Below, in pieces: positions 44,220 to 50,536 of a stretch of DNA of 51,644 nt. Positions within the stretch are counted from its first letter, which is position 1, and the number at the start of each line of letters is the position of its first letter. Origin of the DNA: Candidatus Aenigmatarchaeota archaeon. Lineage in GTDB: Archaea > Aenigmatarchaeota > Aenigmatarchaeia > CG10238-14. Position numbers and translations under genes: made by a program. Under the pieces are notes generated by a model. It saw nothing but the letters and a program-made list of their open reading frames with translations. It did not search any database and was not told the origin of the DNA. The stretch lies in the NCBI GenBank assembly GCA_018920345.1, contig JAHLMN010000011.1:1-51644 (forward strand), written 5' to 3'.

Positions 44220-44543
44220 AGGTATTACCTCTATTTTTTCTTTATATCTTTGAGGCTTTCCTATAACTTTGATATTCATACCTGTTTTTAACCCAGTTGT
44301 ATTAATATTGTCAAAAATAACTACATCTATAATTCCAGAGTCATCTTTAACTTTGATAAATGTTGCAGAGTCACTTCTTTTAATACTAATTATTGTTGCA
44401 TTGAAAGCAACGAAATTTTCATTCAAATTGATTTCAGAAATTTTTACATTTTTTGGCTTAGCATTAATATCAGCAATATATAATATTAAAATTCCTATGA
44501 TAGAAGTAATAATGCATAAAATAATGAATTGTTTTTCATTCAT
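44202..44543 (-). CDS. Membrane-anchored OB-fold protein
   Basis: A 113-residue protein with one N-terminal transmembrane helix (FIILCIITSIIGILILYIAD) and an OB-fold of the tRNA_anti/single-stranded nucleic acid type (FVAFNATIISIKRSDSATFI, VKDDSGIIDVVIFDN, LKTGMNIKVIGKPQRYKEKI). The topology would place the OB fold outside the cell or in the cytosol depending on insertion; the short N-terminus suggests an exported domain. It overlaps thpR by ATGA. Confidence 0.75.
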   Translation of the reverse strand: MNEKQFIILCIITSIIGILILYIADINAKPKNVKISEINLNENFVAFNATIISIKRSDSATFIKVKDDSGIIDVVIFDNINTTGLKTGMNIKVIGKPQRYKEKIEVIPLKIIS

Positions 44544-45070
44544 TCAAGATCTACTTCAAATATTGTAGTATAAATTGGTCCATGAGGGGTTAAATCACTT
44601 CTAACTAAAGATATTTTTTTAGCCATAAATTCACCAAAATTAACATCTTTGTTTTTTCTCAAGAAATCTAAAACTTCATCCTTATTTTTTATAGACTTTA
44701 CACGACACAAAGTCATTTTTGAGTTTTCATAATAATCTCCACCTATCATGCCTCCTACAGTTTTGATTAATAATGATAATTTTCCTTTATCTTTTACTTC
44801 TATGCCAACCACTCTTATATAATTTTCTGATGGTATGATTTTTAACCCAGAAAGAGTTATAGGAAAAGAGCCAAACCCCTTGATGTTAACTAAAGAATTC
44901 TTTATAGAACTTGTATCTTCTACTTCTCCAAGAAAAGTTATAGTTAAATGCAAATTTTCTTTTTCAACAAACTTTGCATCCATTGGGAGTTTTGACATTT
45001 TTTCTTGAAATTTTATTATATCTCTTTTTAGCTCTTCTGGTATCCATATGCAAACAAAAAGTCTAACCAT
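44540..45070 (-). CDS. thpR: ThpR/LigT-like 2H phosphoesterase with one catalytic histidine missing
   Basis: A 176-residue protein of the RNA 2',3'-cyclic phosphodiesterase family. The first catalytic motif, HLTITFLG (His41), is intact. The second H-x-T motif should lie in the block that reads SKMTLCRVK, where the histidine position is Lys118. The family's other landmarks (the start RLFVCIWIPEEL, the end HGPIYTTIFEVDL) are in place. Enzymes of this class need both histidines, so it may be inactive or have changed activity. I start it at ATG 45070 rather than the longer 45091 frame. Its promoter region holds GTGAAG elements. Confidence 0.87.
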   Translation of the reverse strand: MVRLFVCIWIPEELKRDIIKFQEKMSKLPMDAKFVEKENLHLTITFLGEVEDTSSIKNSLVNIKGFGSFPITLSGLKIIPSENYIRVVGIEVKDKGKLSLLIKTVGGMIGGDYYENSKMTLCRVKSIKNKDEVLDFLRKNKDVNFGEFMAKKISLVRSDLTPHGPIYTTIFEVDLE

Positions 45071-45113
45071 ATAGAATTTTTGTACATTCAACTTAATAAT
45101 ACATATATCTAAA

Positions 45114-45201
45114 ACTTCACGCGAGACTTCACAAAAACTTCACGCAAGTTTTAAATTAATAAACATACTTAAATTAACTGTTTGTGAAGCGGGGTGTGAA
45201 G
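45114..45201. promoter_or_regulatory. Two opposed arrays of GTGAAG elements between divergent promoters
   Basis: Three ACTTCAC copies (GTGAAGT on the minus strand) begin at 45114, 45126 and 45137, spaced 12 and 11 bp. Two GTGAAG copies on the plus strand begin at 45184 and 45196, spaced 12 bp. Each array reads in the sense direction of its own gene (thpR on the minus strand, the ATPase on the plus strand). The minus array lies just upstream of a TATA-like box; the plus array lies in the short leader, six bases before the ATPase ATG. Helical-turn spacing suggests a protein-binding array on one DNA face. Confidence 0.6.
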
Positions 45202-45206
45202 TTTTA

Positions 45207-46271
45207 ATGGAATCCAAATACGAATATTATCAAAAGTTTGGCTGGTCAAGAAATCCTTTCACTTTAACTATTTCTCCTGATCTGATGGTAGGCTATTCAC
45301 ATCAGACTGAACAACTCCTAGCACATGTGTTTAACCAACATAAAGCAGCCATGGTTATAGGGCCTACAGGTGCAGGAAAAACAACAATATTAACTTGGCT
45401 TAATGCTCAATTAAAAGCTTACAATGGTTTTAGACCATATTATATACCAAAACCACCTACAACTAAAGAAGAGCTGATAAAATTGTTCAAGCATAATCTA
45501 GGCTTTAGTATAATAGATAAAATATTGTATAAAGAAATAGATATGAACAATCTAACTAAATATGTAAACAAGAAAACAAAAGAAAAGACAATATTCTTAA
45601 TTGATGAAGCACATGAATGTTCTCAAGAAGTATTAGAGTGGTTAAGAACAATAAATGATTTAGCCCCTAATTTAGTAATAGTATTTGCTGGTTTGAATAC
45701 ATTTGAAAAAAAATTGGAGGCAGAACTCCCAACACTTCTTATGCGCGTGAATACACGTGTATATCTAGAATCCTTGTCAGAAATGGAAACAGAGTCTCTA
45801 ATACAAAAAAGAATAGATAGGGCAGGAGGAGAAGGTATAAAACCATTTACACACGATGCTATAAGAAAAATTCATGAAATAACAGGTGGTTTTCCGAGAG
45901 AAATAATAAAAGTTTGTGATCAACTTATAAAAGAAGCTGCTTTGAGAAATTTAACATCTATAAATTCCTCTCTAGTAGAAGAAGTATTCAGCAGCAAAGT
46001 CGTGACACAGGCAGTTCAAGTGAAGTTCACGTTAACTCCCAAACAAAAAGAGATATTGGAATTGCTGAACAAGACACCAGATTTATCTCCAACAGAAATA
46101 GTGGCTAATATAGATATAAAGGAGTACAAAACAAAAGATCATGCTATAAGATCAGTAAACAATATACTAAAGAGATTAATGGATGAAGATTTAATAAAAA
46201 GAGCAAAAGTCGGTAACAAGTTTGTATATTCTTTATCAGGTAAAGCAAAAACCATATTGGCTGAAGCGTGA
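45207..46271 (+). CDS. ExeA-like AAA ATPase with winged-helix C-terminus
   Basis: A 354-residue AAA-type ATPase. The opening YYQKFGWSRNPFTLTISPDL resembles the ExeA/TniB class. Walker A is GPTGAGKT (52-59), Walker B is FLIDEAHE (about 130-137), then sensor-like VFAGLNTF, and the arginine-containing GGFPREIIKVCDQ of the AAA lid. From about 270 a winged-helix domain follows (LTPKQKEILELLNKTPDLSP to YSLSGKAKTI). This is also the domain order of Orc1/Cdc6, but the signatures differ. Its leader carries two GTGAAG elements. A role in DNA-linked regulation or membrane transport control is not decidable. Confidence 0.85.
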   Translation: MESKYEYYQKFGWSRNPFTLTISPDLMVGYSHQTEQLLAHVFNQHKAAMVIGPTGAGKTTILTWLNAQLKAYNGFRPYYIPKPPTTKEELIKLFKHNLGFSIIDKILYKEIDMNNLTKYVNKKTKEKTIFLIDEAHECSQEVLEWLRTINDLAPNLVIVFAGLNTFEKKLEAELPTLLMRVNTRVYLESLSEMETESLIQKRIDRAGGEGIKPFTHDAIRKIHEITGGFPREIIKVCDQLIKEAALRNLTSINSSLVEEVFSSKVVTQAVQVKFTLTPKQKEILELLNKTPDLSPTEIVANIDIKEYKTKDHAIRSVNNILKRLMDEDLIKRAKVGNKFVYSLSGKAKTILAEA

Positions 46272-46336
46272 TATATTTAAAATTGTAGTAAAGAATATAT
46301 TCTTATTAAGATAATAGATTAAAAGGTGATAAAATC

Positions 46337-46600
46337 GTGGCTGATACAAGAGTAAAGGCAAAATCTGTTATTGGAAAAACAATAATTAGTGAGGAAACAG
46401 GGAGAAGATTTGGGGTTGTAAGTAATGTTGATTTTGTTACAGAAAGCGGAGAGTTGCTTAACATAGTAGTTGCAGGTGCTACAAAGGCTTTGAAAGATTT
46501 GAATTTAAAAGAAGATGATAAAGGAAGACTATTAATACCTTTTAGTGCAGTAAAATCAATAGGAGATTTTGTTGTAGTAAGTGAAAACGAATTACTGTAA
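46337..46600 (+). CDS. PRC-barrel domain protein
   Basis: An 87-residue PRC-barrel protein (VKAKSVIGKTIISEETGRR, FGVVSNVDFVTESGELLNIV, RLLIPFSAVKSIGDFVVV). Small archaeal PRC-barrel proteins have been linked to cell division in haloarchaea (CdpB family) and to RNA metabolism; which applies here is unknown. The start is GTG 46337, six bases after GGTGAT. It converges on the repeat protein with a 9-bp overlap. Confidence 0.88.
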   Translation: MADTRVKAKSVIGKTIISEETGRRFGVVSNVDFVTESGELLNIVVAGATKALKDLNLKEDDKGRLLIPFSAVKSIGDFVVVSENELL

Positions 46601-47260
46601 ATTTTGTTTTCCCCAAAGTATTTTTTTCCCATATTTAATTCTATATACTAGTCCTTTTTTCTCCATCTCTATTAGTATTTGATTTGCTCTACTTCTTGAT
46701 ATACCTAATAGATCTCCTATTTCTTCACTACTAAACTTGTTTCCATTTAATTGCTTTAAAATTTCCTTTTCTCTCATGCTTTGCTCTAGACTATCAGCGG
46801 ATTTTCTTATTTTTTCCAAAATAGCCAACTGTTGATTGCTGTTGATTGCTGTTGACAACTGTTGATTGCTGTTGATTGCTGTTGACAACTGTTGATTGCT
46901 GATAAAAATCTTAAGTTCATCAATACTTTTTCTTATAGAATCGAGTTCTTTAAAGAATTCATCATTAGATTCTAACTCATCTTGAAACCTTTTTTCGGTT
47001 AAAACTTTATCAGGAACCCTTAAATCAAATTTTATGTCTAAACCAGTTATTTTTTCCTTTATTAAGGCCAAATCTGCTGCCATTTGTTCTATTTGTCCCA
47101 TCCTTCTTGCATATTGTAAATCTCTAATGTTATAACCACCATCAACTGTTGATTGCTGTTGATTGCTGTTGATTGCTGTTGACAACTGTTGATTGCTGTT
47201 GACAACTGTTGATGCTCTTTTAATCCCCAGAACTTTTTTCATAAATTCTTTAAAACTCAT
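46592..47260 (-). CDS. Winged-helix protein with two glutamine/serine repeat blocks
   Basis: A 222-residue protein. Its C-terminal third is a helix-turn-helix (KFSSEEIGDLLGISRSRANQ, then GLVYRIKYGKKILWG). Two low-complexity blocks of the decapeptide NSNQQLSTAI sit near residues 17-39 and 121-145, encoded by decamer DNA repeats (46831-46900 and 47148-47216). Between them are amphipathic helices with heptad-like spacing (EQMAADLALIKEKITGL), a likely dimerisation coil. The N-terminus is basic (MSFKEFMKKVLGIKR). A GTGAAG array lies upstream of its TATA region. The family is unknown to me. Confidence 0.8.
   Translation of the reverse strand: MSFKEFMKKVLGIKRASTVVNSNQQLSTAINSNQQQSTVDGGYNIRDLQYARRMGQIEQMAADLALIKEKITGLDIKFDLRVPDKVLTEKRFQDELESNDEFFKELDSIRKSIDELKIFISNQQLSTAINSNQQLSTAINSNQQLAILEKIRKSADSLEQSMREKEILKQLNGNKFSSEEIGDLLGISRSRANQILIEMEKKGLVYRIKYGKKILWGKQNLQ
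46831..46900. repeat. Decamer tandem repeat block A
   Basis: Seven exact decamers without gaps: GTTGATTGCT twice, GTTGACAACT, GTTGATTGCT twice, GTTGACAACT, GTTGATTGCT. Three decamers make a 30-bp unit, so the reading frame of the coding strand is kept and each unit adds ten residues (SNQQLSTAIN). Confidence 0.95.
47148..47216. repeat. Decamer tandem repeat block B
   Basis: Six decamers (GTTGATTGCT three times, then GTTGACAACT, GTTGATTGCT, GTTGACAACT) and a final 9-base copy GTTGATGCT. They are the same two decamer types as block A, 247 bp away in the same gene. Confidence 0.95.
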
Positions 47261-47294
47261 AAAAATAATATAATTTTGACATATTTATTTTTGT

Positions 47295-47342
47295 CTTCAC
47301 GACTTCACGTGAAACTTCACGTCCATTTCACGTCAACTTCAT
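47295..47342 (-). promoter_or_regulatory. Array of five GTGAAG-type elements
   Basis: CTTCAC or a one-base variant starts at 47295, 47303, 47315, 47326 (TTTCAC) and 47337 (CTTCAT); spacings are 8, 12, 11 and 11 bp. TTCACGTGAA at 47304-47313 is a perfect palindrome. Read on the minus strand the elements are GTGAAG, in the sense direction of the repeat protein downstream (start 47260), with an AT-rich TATA-like region between. The last elements lie within the end of kae1, whose stop codon is part of the array. Confidence 0.6.
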
Positions 47343-48294
47343 CAACTCTCCAATCTTTTAATATGAAAGATTCTTCCAATTTAGTTCTTACACCTGATTT
47401 GTACATTATCAAACCAGTCCAACCTATCATCACTCCATTATCTCCAGCATATTTCATAGGCACAGAGAAAACTTTAGCACCTCTATCTTTACACATGACT
47501 TCTAACATATTTTTTAACCTTTGATTTGCAGCAACACCACCAGTTACAAGAACTTCTTCTTTTTCTGTATGTGCTAAAGCTCTTTCTGTAGCTTCTATCA
47601 ACATTGAAAAGCAAGTTTCTTGAAAAGAATAAGCGATATCCTCTTTTTTAAACCCTTTTTTGTAAAGTTTTTGACATTCAGTAACTATACCTGAAAAAGA
47701 AAAATCCATGCCTTTAACTACATATGGTAGATCAATCCAATTTCCGTTTTCTGCTAATTTCTCTATTTTTGGACCGCCTGGCATTTCTAATCCTAGAGAT
47801 CTTGCTAAAACATCAAAGGCATTTCCTATAGGAATATCTAATGTCTCTCCAAAAATTCTATATCTATTTCCTGTTAAAGCAATTATTTGAGTATTGCCTC
47901 CAGAGCAATAAAGTATAACAGGATCTTTTGCACCTGTCATTAATTTTGCAATTTCTATATGAGCAATCGGATGATTAACCCCTACTAGAGGTAAATTATG
48001 CTTTAAAGATAGATATCTTGCTATAGTGGCGCCAAGAGATAAACAATTAGGTAATCCTGGACCTTGAGAAAAGGCTATTATATCGATTTTTGATGTCTCA
48101 AAAGCTTTCTTAATTAAACTAGCAGCGTTTTCTGCATGATATTCAAATACCTTTCTAGGAAGCATACCCTGACCTAATGGAGGTTGATAAAAAGACTTTT
48201 CATCAAATAAAACATTTCCTTTCTCATCAATAAGGCCTACACCAAAGGTATGAGCTGTTGATTCTATTCCTAAACAAACTCTAGTCAAACTCAA
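47317..48294 (-). CDS. kae1: Kae1, tRNA N6-threonylcarbamoyladenosine synthase subunit
   Basis: A 325-residue Kae1/TsaD. It transfers the threonylcarbamoyl group to A37 of ANN-decoding tRNAs within the KEOPS complex. It begins CLGIESTAHTFGVGL, and has the iron-binding NHPIAHIEI histidines, YCSGGNTQIIAL, GNAFDVLARSLGL, PGGPKIEKLA, VTGGVAANQRL and GDNGVMIGWTGL. It ends at TGA 47317 within the GTGAAG array. It is not fused to Bud32. Its start overlaps the Cas2-fold gene by 14 bp. Confidence 0.97.
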   Translation of the reverse strand: MSLTRVCLGIESTAHTFGVGLIDEKGNVLFDEKSFYQPPLGQGMLPRKVFEYHAENAASLIKKAFETSKIDIIAFSQGPGLPNCLSLGATIARYLSLKHNLPLVGVNHPIAHIEIAKLMTGAKDPVILYCSGGNTQIIALTGNRYRIFGETLDIPIGNAFDVLARSLGLEMPGGPKIEKLAENGNWIDLPYVVKGMDFSFSGIVTECQKLYKKGFKKEDIAYSFQETCFSMLIEATERALAHTEKEEVLVTGGVAANQRLKNMLEVMCKDRGAKVFSVPMKYAGDNGVMIGWTGLIMYKSGVRTKLEESFILKDWRVDEVDVKWT

Positions 48295-48499
48295 ACACCT
48301 TCATTATTTTTGCATTGCCCCCTCCTTGATTAATTAAATTTCTAAGATTTTTCAATATTTCCAGATTTATTTCATTATCTTCTAATTGCCAAACAGAATC
48401 CATAACTTTGGTCGCATTTAATTTTTGTAACTCCCTCCAAACTCTTACCAGTAAAGTATTCTTTGTTTTAGGGATATCATACATTATTATTAATGCCAT
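48281..48499 (-). CDS. Short Cas2-fold protein (PaaX/ChrB/Cas2-like)
   Basis: A 72-residue protein starting MALIIMYDIPKTKNT, then VRVWRELQKLNATKVMDSVWQL and LRNLINQGGGNAKIMKVFEF. The YDIP strand, the arginine-rich helix, the SVW strand and the final GG-A turn are the ferredoxin-like Cas2 fold shared by Cas2, the PaaX C-terminal domain and ChrB-N. I start it at ATG 48499; the longer frame from 48589 would read through a palindrome and adds non-homologous residues. It lacks the length of a normal Cas2 and no cas1 is nearby. It is followed by kae1 with a 14-bp overlap. Confidence 0.6.
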   Translation of the reverse strand: MALIIMYDIPKTKNTLLVRVWRELQKLNATKVMDSVWQLEDNEINLEILKNLRNLINQGGGNAKIMKVFEFD

Positions 48500-48514
48500 G
48501 TAATACGTATTACA
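48499..48514. promoter_or_regulatory. 16-bp perfect palindrome at the Cas2-fold start codon
   Basis: TGTAATACGTATTACA is a perfect inverted repeat that shares its first base with the start codon of the Cas2-fold gene. An imperfect copy lies at 48566-48581. It has the form of an operator. Confidence 0.7.
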
Positions 48515-48565
48515 AAAACGAAAATAAAAGCTTTTTTGACAAAAATAAGAAAAATTTGAGCTTTT

Positions 48566-48581
48566 TGTAATACGTCTGACA
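48566..48581. promoter_or_regulatory. Second, imperfect copy of the palindrome
   Basis: TGTAATACGTCTGACA keeps the first ten bases of the perfect copy and then differs at four bases. It lies directly after the stop codon of the winged-helix gene, so the two copies flank a 51-bp spacer. Confidence 0.65.
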
Positions 48582-48860
48582 TCACTCACTAACTTTCTTC
48601 ATATATTTCAAGTATGTTAAAACACCTTTTAAATCGACATTTTTATTCTTTAATTTGACTAATTTTAGCTTTAAACCATATTCGTTTAAATTTTGAGTCA
48701 AAATAAACTGATTTAAGTATTTATCTAAAATTTCAGAGACAGTTTGATGATGAATACCAGTTCTTCTGCTTATTTCCCTTAAATGAAGCCAATCTTGAGC
48801 TTCTTTAAGCACAAAAAGAATTTTTCCGATTTTTTTTACTGTATCTTGACGCATACCCAT
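48582..48860 (-). CDS. Winged-helix DNA-binding protein
   Basis: A 92-residue protein with a helix-turn-helix (WLHLREISRRTGIHHQTVSEI) and a following wing-like strand (LTQNLNEYGLKLKLVKL). The N-terminus MGMRQDTVKKIGKILFVLKE fits a MarR/PaaX-type N-terminal domain. The next gene encodes a Cas2-fold protein, so the two could be the split halves of a PaaX-like repressor, where one protein normally carries both. The palindromes after this gene and before the next may be its binding sites. Its leader has a GTGAGAG direct repeat. Confidence 0.75.
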   Translation of the reverse strand: MGMRQDTVKKIGKILFVLKEAQDWLHLREISRRTGIHHQTVSEILDKYLNQFILTQNLNEYGLKLKLVKLKNKNVDLKGVLTYLKYMKKVSE

Positions 48861-48863
48861 AAT

Positions 48864-48892
48864 CTCTCACGAACTCTCACTTGCCAGCTGGC
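48864..48892 (-). promoter_or_regulatory. GTGAGAG direct repeat and GC-rich palindrome before the winged-helix gene
   Basis: CTCTCAC occurs at 48864 and 48874, ten bases apart (GTGAGAG on the gene strand), 4 and 14 bp before the start codon. The perfect palindrome GCCAGCTGGC lies at 48883-48892. The first motif resembles the GTGAAG elements of other genes but is not identical. Confidence 0.45.
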
Positions 48893-48943
48893 GCCTTTTT
48901 ATCTCACTTTTCTAGACTATTATAGCATTTCTACTTTAAGATA

Positions 48944-49591
48944 TTATGCCAAACTTCTATCACAAACCCTTCTAAACCTACACTTTAAGCATTTTTGAGG
49001 ATTTGTTGTTGATTCTGGCAATCTAACATCTCTGATGAGATCATGTATTTCAATTATATCCTTTACAACCGTTTCTAAGAGATTTTTATCAAATTTTTGA
49101 CACCAAAAAACTTCTTTAGTATCTCTATTTCTTAAAACACTGAAAATATCTCTATCGGGCTTAAATTCTTCAGAAAAACTTAAGCTATATGCAGCCACTT
49201 GCTTGATAAGACCTTGATAAGCTACACTACCTGGCTTGTCATCTATTATTAAAATATTATCAGGAAATATTTGTACCTCATCTATTTTTCCATATATACC
49301 ATATTTGCTGGAAATAGTTTCCAGCTCTCTTATAAAAAAAGACTCGCCTGTTTCTTTAGATCTAATCAAGGCTTCTTCTATTGTCATTTCTTCTTCAGCT
49401 TGCTCTAGAAACTCTCTTTCTAACTCTTCATGAATCTGCTTACCAATTATCATTTCTGCTGTTTTCTCAACTTTTATTTTCTTTATCTTTTCCAAATATA
49501 ACTGGTATTCACAAAAACCTTTACTATGCAGCCAAGATATAGGAAAATGATTAATACCATTTATAACTATCAAACCATCTATTCCATTCAT
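48944..49591 (-). CDS. Cas4-like RecB-family nuclease
   Basis: A 215-residue PD-(D/E)XK nuclease with a Cas4-like iron-sulfur pattern. One cysteine is at 27 (FCEYQLYLE) and three are at the C-terminus (C201, C204 and C210 in CLKCRFRRVC). The nuclease residues are GKQIHEELE (50-58, His), GKIDEV (Asp 104), LIIDDKPG (Asp-x-Lys) and QVAAYSL. Cas4 proteins act in CRISPR spacer acquisition, but many archaeal homologues are free-standing. No cas1 is adjacent; a cas6 gene lies about 950 bp away in the other direction. Confidence 0.85.
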   Translation of the reverse strand: MNGIDGLIVINGINHFPISWLHSKGFCEYQLYLEKIKKIKVEKTAEMIIGKQIHEELEREFLEQAEEEMTIEEALIRSKETGESFFIRELETISSKYGIYGKIDEVQIFPDNILIIDDKPGSVAYQGLIKQVAAYSLSFSEEFKPDRDIFSVLRNRDTKEVFWCQKFDKNLLETVVKDIIEIHDLIRDVRLPESTTNPQKCLKCRFRRVCDRSLA

Positions 49592-49695
49592 AAAACCACA
49601 AATTTATAGCTTCTCTAAACAAATATAGATACAAATAAAAATCAAAAAGATTTAAATAAATGAAATAAAACAATAAAGTGTTTTGGTGATAAGGT

Positions 49696-50307
49696 TTGAA
49701 GGTAAAGATTCTTGAAAAAGACGATTTTAAGATGAAACTTCAAATAGAAGGAATAAATGCGGCAATGGCAGGGGAATTAAGAAGGATAATGATATCAGAA
49801 ATTCCTACGATGGCAATAGAGTGGGTAGACTTTCATGCAAATGATTCAATATTGTGGGACGAAATAATAGCACATAGACTTGGCTTGATACCTCTCACTT
49901 TTGATCCAAACTTTTTCAATTTTAAAGATGAATGCCAATGTGAAGGCAAAGGATGTACAAAATGTCAAGTAGCCTTTGCATTAAAAAGAACAGGGCCTGG
50001 AATGGTTTATTCTGGAGATTTGAAAACAACAGATGATAGAGTAAAGCCAGTATTCGATAAAATACCTATTGTAGAGCTAATGGAAGGTCAAGAGCTAGAA
50101 CTAGAAGCTTTTGCTGAATTAGGTATTGGCCGAAAGCATGCTAAATGGCAGGGAGCAGTAGTAGGTTACAAGGTAGATGGAGACAAATATATCTTTAATA
50201 TAGAGAGTGTTTGTGGTTTGAAACCGGAACAAGTTTTCACTCAGGCATTAAAAGTTTTGAATGAAAAACTAGAGGACTTTACTAAAGATGTAGAAAGAAT
50301 AAAGTAA
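49696..50307 (+). CDS. rpoD: RNA polymerase subunit D (Rpo3)
   Basis: A 203-residue archaeal RNA polymerase subunit D, the alpha/Rpb3 homologue that nucleates enzyme assembly with subunits L, N and P. It opens KVKILEKDDFKMKLQIEG and has GELRRIMISEIPTMAIEWV, then AHRLGLIPLTF. A four-cysteine site (C80, C82, C87, C90; CQCEGKGCTKC) is of the iron-sulfur or zinc type seen in some archaeal D subunits. The start is TTG 49696, five bases after GGTGAT. It is not followed by the ribosomal genes usual in archaea; tRNA-Leu comes next. Confidence 0.96.
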   Translation: MKVKILEKDDFKMKLQIEGINAAMAGELRRIMISEIPTMAIEWVDFHANDSILWDEIIAHRLGLIPLTFDPNFFNFKDECQCEGKGCTKCQVAFALKRTGPGMVYSGDLKTTDDRVKPVFDKIPIVELMEGQELELEAFAELGIGRKHAKWQGAVVGYKVDGDKYIFNIESVCGLKPEQVFTQALKVLNEKLEDFTKDVERIK

Positions 50308-50340
50308 TTTAATGCTAATTCTATAATTATTTTGAAATAT

Positions 50341-50436
50341 GCAGGGGTAGCCAAGCGGCCAAAGGCGCAGGACTTAAGTTGCTTGGAGAAATCCTGTCTC
50401 TTAGTGAGTTCGAGAGTTCGAATCTCTCCCCCTGCA
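50341..50436 (+). tRNA. tRNA-Leu (UAA) with an intron
   Basis: The acceptor stem GCAGGGG pairs perfectly with CCCCTGC, followed by discriminator A; CCA is not encoded. A D-arm (GCC/GGC), a T-arm (GAGAG with loop TTCGAAT) and a long type II variable arm of about 15 bases are present. The anticodon stem CAGGA/TCCTG surrounds loop bases CTTAAG plus 12 additional bases, giving anticodon TAA at 50375-50377. The length without intron is 84 bases. Confidence 0.95.
50379..50390 (+). other. 12-base tRNA intron at position 37/38
   Basis: TTGCTTGGAGAA separates G37 from the A that begins the 3' anticodon-loop half, restoring a normal seven-base loop CTTAAGA when removed. UUAAG before it can pair with CUUGG inside it (two GU pairs), leaving unequal bulges, so it is a relaxed rather than a canonical bulge-helix-bulge. 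The exact boundaries are inferred. Confidence 0.75.
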
Positions 50437-50536
50437 TTTTATTTAAACAATTTTGAGTTTTTCTATAATAAAAGATTTTAAATACCGATCCGGAATCCAA
50501 AAAGTATATTTTTTTAATTTTTTAAAATTTCATAAT

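Noticed and set aside
45114-45201. Short CRISPR remnant made of CTTCAC repeats
   Set aside because: Elements are only 6-7 bp with 11-12 bp period, too short for CRISPR repeats and spacers.
46010-46035. GTGAAGTTCAC inside the ExeA-like ATPase gene as a regulatory site
   Set aside because: It is a perfect short palindrome, but it encodes conserved-looking VKFTLTP and lies deep inside the gene; one instance is not enough.
46831-47216. CRISPR-like array
   Set aside because: The repeats are contiguous decamers without unique spacers and lie in frame within a gene.
48500-48589. 30-residue N-terminal extension of the Cas2-fold protein
   Set aside because: It would be translated across both palindromes, has no family similarity and no binding site; ATG 48499 gives the exact fold start.
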